Source of the DNA: Sphingobacteriales bacterium | GTDB lineage: Bacteria; Bacteroidota; Bacteroidia; Chitinophagales; Chitinophagaceae | DNA: 35,293 nt | Assembly: GCA_016185185.1 (NCBI GenBank) | Contig: JACPOD010000084.1 | Location: 1-35,293, forward strand | Reading direction: 5' to 3' | In this document: positions 8,426 to 15,444 of the stretch, in pieces | Numbering within the stretch: the first letter of the stretch is position 1 | Layout: each line of letters opens with the position of its first letter | Translations under genes and position numbers: made by a program | Notes under the pieces: model-generated | Database searches by the model: none | Told to the model about the DNA's origin: nothing | The model's input: only the letters and a program-made list of their open reading frames with translations

Positions 8426-8457
8426 TTTCGCTTCTACTTGTAATAAAATCACTTTTG
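8426..8457 (+). promoter_or_regulatory. Candidate proximal promoter of the secreted-protein gene
   Basis: TTTC (8426-8429) and CACTTTTG (8450-8457) are 20 nt apart. The -7 box differs from TAnnTTTG only in its first base. Transcription would start near 8463, about 50 nt before the ATG, placing the double palindrome roughly 70-85 nt upstream. Confidence 0.35.
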
Positions 8458-8512
8458 CAGTCATTTGAAAATTCAGCAAAACAAATTTTAGTAACCTTAA
8501 AAATTAAGAATC

Positions 8513-8920
8513 ATGAAAACACTAAAAGTATCTTTAAAAGCAATCGTATTCATTTTGGCAACTGGCATCACCTTAGCAGGTACACCAGCAAAAGCAAATG
8601 GAAATAATAATATAACAAGCACTTCAATTGTGAACATTGCCCATGCTGGCATAGTAAACAACGATCCTGTTTTGTTATTAAGTTTCCATAATGCAAATGA
8701 AGAAAAAGTATTTATAACAATCGCTGACGAAAAAGGGATTGTTGTTTATACTGAAACTTTTAAAGGCTCTGTGTATGCAAAGAAATTTGCTTTTGAAACA
8801 GACCTGGCCGCTGCTAACCCAACGATTACGGTAACCTATGCAACATCCCGTAAAACAGAAACCTATAAAGTGAATACAAAGGAATCAGCAGTTCCCAGTC
8901 TTACAATTACTAAACTTTAA
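8513..8920 (+). CDS. Small secreted protein of unknown function
   Basis: 135 residues. MKTLKVSLKAIVFILATG is a typical signal peptide with likely cleavage after the AKA near residue 28. The mature part, about 107 residues, alternates hydrophobic and polar residues (VNNDPVLLLSFHNANEEKVF, then IADEKGIVVYTETFKG), suggesting a beta-sandwich domain that modulates or binds at the cell surface. Similar short exported proteins are frequent in Chitinophagaceae, but I know no function. It has its own long, palindrome-rich leader and its own terminator, so it is probably transcribed alone and possibly regulated. Confidence 0.75.
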   Translation: MKTLKVSLKAIVFILATGITLAGTPAKANGNNNITSTSIVNIAHAGIVNNDPVLLLSFHNANEEKVFITIADEKGIVVYTETFKGSVYAKKFAFETDLAAANPTITVTYATSRKTETYKVNTKESAVPSLTITKL

Positions 8921-8940
8921 GGAGGGAAAGTAAAGTACAT

Positions 8941-8977
8941 ACAGGTATAAGATGATTTCTTATACCTGTTTTTTATT
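8941..8977 (+). terminator. Rho-independent terminator after the secreted-protein gene
   Basis: The 12-bp perfect stem ACAGGTATAAGA / TCTTATACCTGT closes a 5-nt loop and is followed by TTTTTTATTTT. It begins 20 nt after the stop codon. Its end overlaps the last bases of the convergent gene at 8973. Confidence 0.93.
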
Positions 8978-9491
8978 TTGTTGTATGAGTTGATGGCATG
9001 CGTTTGCTTAACCAACTGTCCTTAACAGGAATTAACCAGTTTGTTTCCAGGGTATCTTTTGTTAATATAGTATTGTTGAAATATAAAGTTTCGCCATTTA
9101 TAAAATTATTCTCCACTGCATAATTGAATTGTGACAGGGGAATGAGCTGGATTTTATCTTTAATGACAAAAGCGAGGGATTGCCTGTCGAATAAATTTAC
9201 ATTATAAAGGTTTTCTATTTCTTTAATAAGGTTTACAGAACTATCGGTACTGCAGCCACTCACTCCTGTAGCCTTTTCATCCGCCATCAATATAATAAAC
9301 TGGCCAAAAAACAAATAAGCTGCTCCTTTTACCGGATCGCCATGACTTTTCCAATTAGCAACAAAATGATTGAGCAGGTCTTCAATTTGCAAGGCTTCGC
9401 TTAAAGCAAATAACCGGTTACTTTGATAAATCCAGACTTTGGATTCCGGTGCAAAACTACCGTCCAGCAGGTATTTGTATTCTAAGTTCAT
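8973..9491 (-). CDS. Conserved uncharacterised cytoplasmic protein
   Basis: 172 residues, no signal or membrane segment. A recognisable core is WKSHGDPVKGAAYLFFGQFI followed by MADEKATGVSGCSTDSSVN. The SGCS-D-SV motif is characteristic of a small family widespread in Bacteroidota. Members are often labelled 'ABC transporter ATPase' in databases, but no Walker A, Walker B or ABC signature is present, so that name is not supported. The conserved Cys-Ser-Thr/Ile-Asp-Ser-Ser segment could be a functional site. It is convergent with the secreted-protein gene and separated from the next minus-strand gene by 84 nt. Confidence 0.75.
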   Translation of the reverse strand: MNLEYKYLLDGSFAPESKVWIYQSNRLFALSEALQIEDLLNHFVANWKSHGDPVKGAAYLFFGQFIILMADEKATGVSGCSTDSSVNLIKEIENLYNVNLFDRQSLAFVIKDKIQLIPLSQFNYAVENNFINGETLYFNNTILTKDTLETNWLIPVKDSWLSKRMPSTHTTK

Positions 9492-9575
9492 GTTGCTAAA
9501 TTACAACGTTAATCGTAAATGGTACGAATGAAAGACTTTTATGAGATAGTACGAAGACTATTTTTTTGGGGAGGG

Positions 9576-10025
9576 TTAAAAAAATAATTTTTGATTAAAG
9601 CGATCTTCCATGTAAGAATAGAAAGAGTAACAAATTCCCAGGCAAACACAAAGTAATACTGCATTAGGCCAGAAATCAATTTCATCTATTATTACAAAAC
9701 CCTGTAACCGTGAAATATACCAAACGATAAAAAGGGCTAATGATAACAACAGGAATTCTAACCCTGAAATAAGTATTGTATTAATAAGAAAGTAACTAAA
9801 AGTAGTGGTTTTCTTTTCCTCTTCTTCAAAATCCCTCTTCCACAAACTTTTAGTAGCCAGGCTCAGCATAAACCCAAATAAGGCGGCATAAAAGATAGGT
9901 TGAAAACCGTCGAACAAATAAAATTTTTTAGTAAAAAGGGCGATGGTTGTTCCTGTAAAAAAAATTAGCAGGGCATATATGTCGTACTGCTTTATAGGGA
10001 GTTTAAAAAACATTCCTGTTTTCAT
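9576..10025 (-). CDS. Small integral membrane protein, four predicted helices
   Basis: 149 residues. Hydrophobic helices fall at about residues 16-31, 42-57, 78-107 and 117-137. A charged cytoplasmic-type loop (KRDFEEEEKKTTT, about 64-76) separates the second and third. I recognise no conserved family or catalytic motif. It lies 38 nt downstream of the CCG-domain Fe-S protein on the same strand and may share its transcript. Confidence 0.6.
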   Translation of the reverse strand: MKTGMFFKLPIKQYDIYALLIFFTGTTIALFTKKFYLFDGFQPIFYAALFGFMLSLATKSLWKRDFEEEEKKTTTFSYFLINTILISGLEFLLLSLALFIVWYISRLQGFVIIDEIDFWPNAVLLCVCLGICYSFYSYMEDRFNQKLFF

Positions 10026-10063
10026 GGGGTGGATTTGTTAGAACAAGATAGAAAAAAGTTTGG

Positions 10064-10843
10064 TTATTCCAAACTGGCAGCAATTAATTCTGCTATGTCC
10101 ATTACTTTCACGGTTTCCTCTTTTTCGGCCACTTTTGTGCCATCTGTTATCATGGTATTGCAAAACGGGCAGGCGGCTGCAATAATAGAGGCCCCCGTTG
10201 CTATTGCTTCATTGGTACGTTCGATATTTACCCTGGTGCTTCCATTTTCATCTTCTTTAAACATTTGGGCGCCACCGGCGCCACAACATAACCCGTTTGT
10301 ACGGCACCTTTTCATTTCCACTAACTCGGCGTCTAATAATTCCAGCACTTTTCGGGGAGCTTCATAAATATCATTGGCCCTTCCAAGATAGCAGCTGTCG
10401 TGGTAAGTTATTTTCTTTCCTTTAAAGGATCCGCCTTCTTTTAGTTTTATTTTTCCTTCGTTTATTAATTCTTGCAGTAACGTGGTATGGTGAATAACAT
10501 CATAGGTCCCGCCCAATTCAGGATATTCGTTTTTAAGGGTGTTAAAACAGTGAGGACAGGTAGTTACAATTTTTTTTATTCCATACCCATTTAAAACCTG
10601 GATATTCTGATATGCCATCATCTGGAACATAAATTCATTGCCAGCTCTTCTTACAGGGTCGCCGGTACACATTTCCTCTTTACCAAGTATAGCATACTTG
10701 ACTCCAACTTTATTTAGAATAGTAGCAAAAGCTTTTGTGATCTTCTGTGCCCTTTGGTCAAAACTGCCGGCACAGCCTACCCAAAACAGTATTTCAGGAC
10801 TATCACCTGAAGCTATCTTTTCGGCCATGGTTGGAACATTCAT
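10064..10843 (-). CDS. CCG-domain (Fe-S)-binding protein, LutA/GlcF/HdrB-like
   Basis: 259 residues made of two cysteine-rich CCG domains that bind a non-cubane Fe-S cluster in HdrB, GlcF and LutA proteins. Visible elements: WVGCAGSFDQR and MCTGDPVRRAGNE near the N-terminus, TTCPHCFNTLKNEYPELGG, HDSCYLGRAND, the cysteine pair in CRTNGLCCGAGGAQMF, and AACPFCNTM. Such proteins pass electrons or oxidise lactate, glycolate or thiols together with a partner containing [4Fe-4S] ferredoxin motifs. No partner lies next to it: upstream is a divergent ATP-grasp gene, downstream a small membrane protein. Confidence 0.85.
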   Translation of the reverse strand: MNVPTMAEKIASGDSPEILFWVGCAGSFDQRAQKITKAFATILNKVGVKYAILGKEEMCTGDPVRRAGNEFMFQMMAYQNIQVLNGYGIKKIVTTCPHCFNTLKNEYPELGGTYDVIHHTTLLQELINEGKIKLKEGGSFKGKKITYHDSCYLGRANDIYEAPRKVLELLDAELVEMKRCRTNGLCCGAGGAQMFKEDENGSTRVNIERTNEAIATGASIIAAACPFCNTMITDGTKVAEKEETVKVMDIAELIAASLE

Positions 10844-11030
10844 ACGGTATCAACTATTTATTGTCAAAACTAATGAAAATGCTGAAAGCTCAATACAAAA
10901 TGCTAAAAGCCCGGTTATATTTATGAAATAACAGGTGCTCAAATACGCAAAAATAAATCAGTGCAAAATGTACAATTCCTGTTCACCATAAAGTATTGTG
11001 CATTTAGCCTTCTGCTTTTGCTTATCAAAT

Positions 11031-11062
11031 TTTCAGATTACCAAATTGACTCATTACATTTG
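11031..11062 (+). promoter_or_regulatory. Putative promoter of the first ATP-grasp gene
   Basis: TTTC (11031-11034) and TACATTTG (11055-11062, exact TAnnTTTG) are 20 nt apart. Transcription would begin near 11068, about 13 nt before the TTG start, which explains the lack of any upstream ATG. The remainder of the 10.84-11.08 kb gap is AT-rich and shows no other gene. Confidence 0.5.
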
Positions 11063-11080
11063 TCCACTTAACGGAAACGA

Positions 11081-12121
11081 TTGAAACAATTTTTTGAAAG
11101 AGTATTCAACTGGGAACAATGGCCCTTTTTTGTATTATATTTTCCCATAGGTTTTGTTTGGTTTTGGTACTGCATTAAAAGCCGCAGTTTGTGGTTTTTC
11201 AGTTCATCCAACCCTACAATAACCTTTGGTGGATTTGAAGGGGAAAGCAAGAAAGAAATGTACGACCAGTTGCCGGTAAATTCCTTTCCCAAGACCATCT
11301 ATATATTACATGATGCGCCTTTTGATGCAGTAAGGGAAAAAATTTTTACGGAGGCCGGATTTACTTATCCTTTTATTGTTAAGCCTGATATTGGAATGAA
11401 AGGGATATTGTTTCGTAAAATTGATAATGAGGAACAGTTAGAAAAATATCATGAACGCATACCGGTTGAATACATAGTACAGGATCTTATAGAACTGCCT
11501 GTTGAAGTGAGTGTATTTTATTTTCGCCATCCGGCACAGCAAAAAGGAACGATTAGCGGATTTATACAGAAAGAATTACTGGAAGTTACAGGTGATGGAC
11601 AATCCACCTTGTGGCAACTCATCTTAAAACACCCCCGTGCAAAATTCAGGTTGGAAGAAATGCGTCAACGCCATGAACACCGGTTGGAACGGGTGATTGA
11701 AGCAGGACAAAAATTTTATCTTTCTTATGCCGGTAATCATAACCGCGGGGCAAAATTTATTGACCTGCATAAAGAAATTGATGAACAAATGTTAAAGGTG
11801 TTTGATGAATTAAGCCATTACACCGATAAATTTTATTACGGCAGGTACGATATAAAATGCAGCTCCATAGAAGAATTAAAGCAGGGAAAAAATTATAGTA
11901 TCCTCGAGTTTAATGGTTGTGGTGCCGAGCCCAATCATATTTACGATGCGGGGTTAACTATCTGGCAGGCATATAAGGAAATTCTCAGGCACTGGAAAGT
12001 TTTATATGAAATATCCAAATACAATCACGCCAACGGTACACCTTACTGGAGTTTTAAACGTGGTTGGGAACATCTTAAAGAATCACAACGGCATTTTAAG
12101 TTGCTGGAACAATTTGATTAA
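11081..12121 (+). CDS. Membrane-anchored ATP-grasp enzyme, paralogue 1
   Basis: 346 residues from a TTG codon. An in-frame stop lies 12 nt upstream and the first internal ATG is at codon 60, inside conserved sequence, so TTG is needed. A membrane helix spans about residues 15-32. ATP-grasp features follow: VKPDIGMKG (Lys101), VTGDGQSTLWQL (169-180), GNHNRGAKFID, RYDIKC with Asp257, and the metal-binding ILEFNG (Glu276, Asn278). Such enzymes ligate a carboxylate to an amine or thiol; the substrate is unknown. The whole length matches the gene at 17242. It ends 148 nt before the Crp-family regulator. Confidence 0.82.
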   Translation: MKQFFERVFNWEQWPFFVLYFPIGFVWFWYCIKSRSLWFFSSSNPTITFGGFEGESKKEMYDQLPVNSFPKTIYILHDAPFDAVREKIFTEAGFTYPFIVKPDIGMKGILFRKIDNEEQLEKYHERIPVEYIVQDLIELPVEVSVFYFRHPAQQKGTISGFIQKELLEVTGDGQSTLWQLILKHPRAKFRLEEMRQRHEHRLERVIEAGQKFYLSYAGNHNRGAKFIDLHKEIDEQMLKVFDELSHYTDKFYYGRYDIKCSSIEELKQGKNYSILEFNGCGAEPNHIYDAGLTIWQAYKEILRHWKVLYEISKYNHANGTPYWSFKRGWEHLKESQRHFKLLEQFD

Positions 12122-12269
12122 GTACTTAAAAAGCTTTGTTTTTAGTTCTAAACTTTATCAAAGAAATATAAAATAAGATAACAAAGAACCTAACCTCTTA
12201 AACATTTAACACACTGCGTTTACCAAACCACTAAATTGTAAGTTTCTTTGCATTTCAAATTTAACGGCT

Positions 12270-12971
12270 ATGACTGTTGACGAAAAAATGTTATTGATTC
12301 GTAATTATGACCTGTGGTGCCATATCAGCGACAGCGAATACGAGGAACTTAATCTTGAACATAATTTTATCGAAGCCAGGAAAGGCGATTATATCTATTT
12401 TGATTCACATTATCATAATAAGTTGTATTTTTTAAAAAATGGGTATATAAAAATTGGCCATATTGATGAAAATGGAAAAGAGATCGTAAAAGAAATTATT
12501 CAAAAGGGAGAGACATTTGGACAAATCACTTTAGAAAAGAATAACCTGCACGGAGAATTTGCTCTTGCCTATAAGGGAGATGTAAGTTTATGTGCCTTTA
12601 ATATTGAAGATTTTCAACGATTATTAAAATCGAAACCGGCGCTGGCACTGGAATATACCAAGCAGGTGGGTAATAAGCTGCATCAAATACAAAACCGCCT
12701 GGTAAACCTGCTGAACAAAGATGTAAAAACAAGATTGATCAGTTTTTTTGGGCAGCTGATTGAAAAAAATATGGGCGATAATACCAGTGAGGGCTTTTGC
12801 ATCCCCAATTATCTAACGCATGAGGATATAGCCAATCTTATTGGCTCTACCCGCCAAACGGTGACAACAATGATCAATGAACTGGAAACAGAAGGGGTTT
12901 TGTCCTATAGCCGCCACCAGATATGCTTTTTGGATGTTAAAAAAATTCAAAACCTCCTGAGTGTCACATAA
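12270..12971 (+). CDS. Crp/Fnr-family transcriptional regulator with a CooA-like recognition helix
   Basis: 233 residues: an N-terminal cyclic-nucleotide-binding-type beta barrel (GDYIYFDSHYHNKLYFLKNG, then GETFGQITL), the long dimerisation helix, and a C-terminal winged HTH (LTHEDIANLIGSTRQTVTTM). There is no Fnr-type N-terminal cysteine cluster, and the cAMP-pocket Arg/Ser pattern of Crp is not evident. In the recognition helix Arg195 matches Crp Arg180, but Crp Glu181 is replaced by Gln196 and Thr199 follows, resembling CooA (Arg177, Gln178, Ser181). CooA binds TGTCA-type half-sites, and exactly such a site overlaps this gene's stop codon. The 148-nt leader shows no clear promoter match. 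Confidence 0.9.
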   Translation: MTVDEKMLLIRNYDLWCHISDSEYEELNLEHNFIEARKGDYIYFDSHYHNKLYFLKNGYIKIGHIDENGKEIVKEIIQKGETFGQITLEKNNLHGEFALAYKGDVSLCAFNIEDFQRLLKSKPALALEYTKQVGNKLHQIQNRLVNLLNKDVKTRLISFFGQLIEKNMGDNTSEGFCIPNYLTHEDIANLIGSTRQTVTTMINELETEGVLSYSRHQICFLDVKKIQNLLSVT

Positions 12972-12977
12972 CTGACA
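12962..12977. promoter_or_regulatory. Crp/CooA-type operator TGTCA-N6-TGACA
   Basis: TGTCA (12962-12966) and TGACA (12973-12977) form a perfect inverted repeat with a 6-bp spacer, the exact geometry of Crp-family sites. The spacer contains most of the stop codon of the regulator gene. Its centre (12969.5) is about 42 nt upstream of the inferred start of transcription near 13012, the class II activator position. The half-site is the CooA type rather than TGTGA of Crp, in agreement with the neighbouring regulator's recognition helix. Confidence 0.65.
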
Positions 12978-12998
12978 AGCGGCTGAGGCAACCAAATC

Positions 12999-13006
12999 TA
13001 CTTTTG
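12999..13006 (+). promoter_or_regulatory. -7 box of the YHS-to-ATP-grasp operon
   Basis: TACTTTTG matches TAnnTTTG exactly. No TTTG or TTG occurs at the -33 distance; the Crp-type inverted repeat lies there instead. This is what an activator-dependent promoter would look like. The leader to the ATG at 13040 would be about 28 nt. Confidence 0.55.
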
Positions 13007-13039
13007 TTTCGTAAATAGATAAAAGCAAACAATCGAATT

Positions 13040-13501
13040 ATGAAACAGTTTCTTTCAACCGCTCTCTTATTTGTTATTTCCCTTACTTCTTTTGCACAGG
13101 ATGCCCAGCGCAAAAAAGAATTCAACCTTGGTAAAAACGGGTTAGCTATTGATGGCTACGACCCCGTAGCATACTTTAAGCAAGGCAAAGCTGTTAAAGG
13201 CAGCAGCAGTTTAGCAGTAGTTCACCAGGGGGTTACCTATTATTTTTCTTCTGTTGAAAATAAAGAAGAGTTTAAAAAATCTCCATCCAAATACGAACCG
13301 GAATATGGTGGCTGGTGCGCCTATGCTATGGGTAAAAATGGTGAAAAAGTGGAAATAGATCCGGAGACATTTAAAATAGTCAATGGCAAACTTTTCTTGT
13401 TTTACAACAAGTTTTTTAACAACACCCTTAAAAGCTGGAATAAAGATGAGGCCAGCCTGCATGCAAAAGCAGATGTTAACTGGAAAAAATTTATTCAATA
13501 A
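13040..13501 (+). CDS. Secreted YHS-domain protein
   Basis: 153 residues. MKQFLSTALLFVISLTSFAQ is a signal peptide. The mature protein contains a YHS-type domain: GYDPVAYFKQGKAVKG, GVTYYFSSVENKEEFKKSP, then YEPEYGGWCAYAMGKNGEK and NGKLFLFYNKF. YHS domains often occur in metal-handling proteins; this periplasmic single-domain form is common in Bacteroidota but has no proven role. It is the first gene of the operon behind the Crp-type operator, 22 nt before the DoxX-like gene. Confidence 0.85.
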   Translation: MKQFLSTALLFVISLTSFAQDAQRKKEFNLGKNGLAIDGYDPVAYFKQGKAVKGSSSLAVVHQGVTYYFSSVENKEEFKKSPSKYEPEYGGWCAYAMGKNGEKVEIDPETFKIVNGKLFLFYNKFFNNTLKSWNKDEASLHAKADVNWKKFIQ

Positions 13502-13523
13502 GTCATTTTAAAACCAACCAGCA

Positions 13524-13913
13524 ATGAATATTCAATCCATTTTACTTTGGGTATTACGGTTAGTGGCAGCCTACTTTATGTTACAAACCCTTTATTACAA
13601 ATTTTCCGGTGCTGAAGAATCTATTTATATATTCAGCACATTGGGTATGGAACCCTGGGGCAGGATTGGTACAGGTATAATGGAATTGATTGCTTCAGCA
13701 TTAATTCTTTATCCCAGGACAACGCACTTAGGGGCATTGTTGGGACTGGGATTGATGAGCGGCGCAATCTTTTTTCATCTTACCAAATTAGGTGTTGCAG
13801 TAAATGGAGATGGTGGATTGTTATTTTATTATGCAGTAACAGTCTTTGTTAGCTGTGCAATATTAGTACTGATTTTTAGAGAACGATTTTTTGCATTACT
13901 GAAGAAAGCATAA
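13524..13913 (+). CDS. DoxX-like inner-membrane protein
   Basis: 129 residues with four predicted helices. The DoxX pattern is visible: YKFSGAEESIYIFSTLGMEP, WGRIGTGIMELIASALIL, GALLGLGLMSGAIFFHLTKL. The motif GR.GTG..EL and the conserved histidine in FFHLTKLG are typical. DoxX relatives associate with respiratory quinol oxidation or thiol/redox stress in other organisms, but this subgroup is uncharacterised. It lies between the YHS gene and the outer-membrane barrel gene, separated by 22 and 16 nt. Confidence 0.85.
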   Translation: MNIQSILLWVLRLVAAYFMLQTLYYKFSGAEESIYIFSTLGMEPWGRIGTGIMELIASALILYPRTTHLGALLGLGLMSGAIFFHLTKLGVAVNGDGGLLFYYAVTVFVSCAILVLIFRERFFALLKKA

Positions 13914-13929
13914 AAATTGAAAATAATTT

Positions 13930-14664
13930 ATGAAAAACATTTTTACAATAACTATTTTATTGTTCGCAGGGATGAATGTTGCGGGGCAAACGAAGGATCT
14001 TAAACGAAACCAGTTTGCCGATTTTTCAGTAACTGCAGGTAAGTCACAGCAGGCATTTGCACTTTCTTATGTGTATAACTGGAAAGTGGGCAAAGCTAAG
14101 AAATGGGAGTTTGGAGTGGGTGCCAGGAATACGTTTTATACCGGTGTAAAAAATGAATACATCACTGCTGGCCCGGCAAGATTAACCCGGAGCACTACGA
14201 TACCTTTCATTATTTTTTTTGCAGGACAAAAAGAAGAAAATTTTGACACACTGGAAGTGCAACGACCTTTAATAAACCTTTTTAACATTACTGCTAATAT
14301 TGGTTACAATATTGCTCCCAGGTGGTACGCAGGATTTAATATTGATGTTATTGGTTTTTCACTGGGCAGAAAAAGTTCGGCAGCCCTGGCAAGCAATGGT
14401 ATCAATTATACAGAACCTGCTGCTAAACCAAGCACTTTTAATTTATTGCTTACAGGAGACCATGACAAAGGTTCTTTAAACTCTGAATTTTTTGTCCGCT
14501 ACCGGTTAGATAAACGGTGGTCTTTAAAAGCTGTTTACCAGTTTTTATTTGAAGAATACAAAACAGAAAAATTTAAACAAATCGCTTCAGATGGTACTGT
14601 GATTAATCGTTTTCGGGATAAGGCAAATAATTTTGGAGTAGGCGTATCCTATAACTTTAAATAA
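13930..14664 (+). CDS. Predicted outer-membrane beta-barrel protein
   Basis: 244 residues with a signal peptide (MKNIFTITILLFAGMNVAGQ). The mature part is a series of amphipathic strands typical of small barrels: AFALSYVYNWKVG, WEFGVGARNTFYTG, LINLFNITANIGYNIAP, WYAGFNIDVIGFSLG, SEFFVRYRLDKRWSLKAVYQ and the last strand FGVGVSYNF. No enzymatic motif is seen. It lies 6 nt before the DM13 lipoprotein gene, so the two products may work together at the outer membrane; this pairing is inferred from position. Confidence 0.7.
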   Translation: MKNIFTITILLFAGMNVAGQTKDLKRNQFADFSVTAGKSQQAFALSYVYNWKVGKAKKWEFGVGARNTFYTGVKNEYITAGPARLTRSTTIPFIIFFAGQKEENFDTLEVQRPLINLFNITANIGYNIAPRWYAGFNIDVIGFSLGRKSSAALASNGINYTEPAAKPSTFNLLLTGDHDKGSLNSEFFVRYRLDKRWSLKAVYQFLFEEYKTEKFKQIASDGTVINRFRDKANNFGVGVSYNFK

Positions 14665-14670
14665 ACACCA

Positions 14671-15384
14671 GTGAAAAAACAATTTATCTTATTGATCATG
14701 ATTGCAGTTGTTGCCTGTAAAAAAGAAACAGCACCAGTTGTAAATCCTTCGGCTAACAAATTACCTGTAGCTAATGCAGGCGCTGATAAAGAAATCGTAC
14801 TGCCTGCCAGTAGTGTTATATTAAATGGTACCGGAACGGATGAAGATGGAACAATCATTTCATATAACTGGGCTTATGTTTCAGGTCCGGCACAATATAA
14901 TATAGTATCGGCAAGCACGGCACAAACAGAAATAAATAACCTGGTAAAGGGAATATACCAGTTTCAGTTAAAAGTTACAGATGATAAAGGCGCTATGGCA
15001 ACTGACCTTGTAACTTTAAAAGTAACAGAAAACACAACTACATCACCAGCCGGCGCACCTGCCGGGGTTGTAATTGCTTCCACAAGGATAGTTGAGGGAC
15101 CTTTTGGTGGCGATAAAGCAAATGGCGATGCGATGATCTATAATGATAATGGAAAATGGAATTTATTCCTGTCTGATTTTCTTTCTGCAGGAGGACCCGA
15201 TTTGCGTGTATACCTGGCCACAGATAAATCGGCGGGTGTGTTTATTGATTTGGGCAAACTAAGATCAACCAGCGGTAATCAAACTTATGCTATTACTGGT
15301 AACCCTGCGCTAAGTACTTATAAATATGTTATAATCTGGTGTAAGCAGTTTGGGGTTTATTTTGGCGGGGGTGAATTAAAGTGA
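14671..15384 (+). CDS. PKD-DM13 domain lipoprotein
   Basis: 237 residues from a GTG codon; the first in-frame ATG (14698) would destroy the signal peptide. Signal MKKQFILLIMIAV leads to the lipobox VVAC (Cys16). A PKD domain follows (PVANAGADKEIVLPASSVIL, DEDGTIISYNWAYVSGP, LKVTDDKGAMATDLVTLKV; about 30-118), then a short linker and a C-terminal DM13 domain (about 130-237: VEGPFGGDKANGDAMIY, GGPDLRVYLATDK, VIIWCKQFGVYFGGGEL). DM13 domains have a near-invariant cysteine, here Cys224, and have been proposed to take part in electron transfer or oxidative modification. The protein is predicted to be membrane-anchored in the envelope. Confidence 0.85.
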   Translation: MKKQFILLIMIAVVACKKETAPVVNPSANKLPVANAGADKEIVLPASSVILNGTGTDEDGTIISYNWAYVSGPAQYNIVSASTAQTEINNLVKGIYQFQLKVTDDKGAMATDLVTLKVTENTTTSPAGAPAGVVIASTRIVEGPFGGDKANGDAMIYNDNGKWNLFLSDFLSAGGPDLRVYLATDKSAGVFIDLGKLRSTSGNQTYAITGNPALSTYKYVIIWCKQFGVYFGGGELK

Positions 15385-15444
15385 TTTAACAAATCACGGA
15401 ACAGTTTTAGGCTTATTAAAACCGTTTACAAATATTGAACGTAT

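Noticed and set aside
8973-9491. Annotation as an ABC transporter ATPase, a name often attached to this family
   Set aside because: No Walker A, ABC signature or Walker B motif is present and the protein is far too short for an ABC ATPase domain.
10029-10367. Open plus-strand frame of 112 codons
   Set aside because: It lies antisense to the CCG-domain Fe-S gene, whose conserved cysteine motifs show that the minus strand is the coding strand.
10966-11005. Inverted repeat of 11 bases with one mismatch and an 18-nt loop before the first ATP-grasp gene
   Set aside because: AT-rich, imperfect, long loop and far from the predicted promoter boxes; it may be chance.
12270-12971. Naming the regulator Fnr or Crp
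   Set aside because: The N-terminal cysteine cluster of Fnr is absent, and the recognition helix and operator differ from Crp. Only the wider family is supported.
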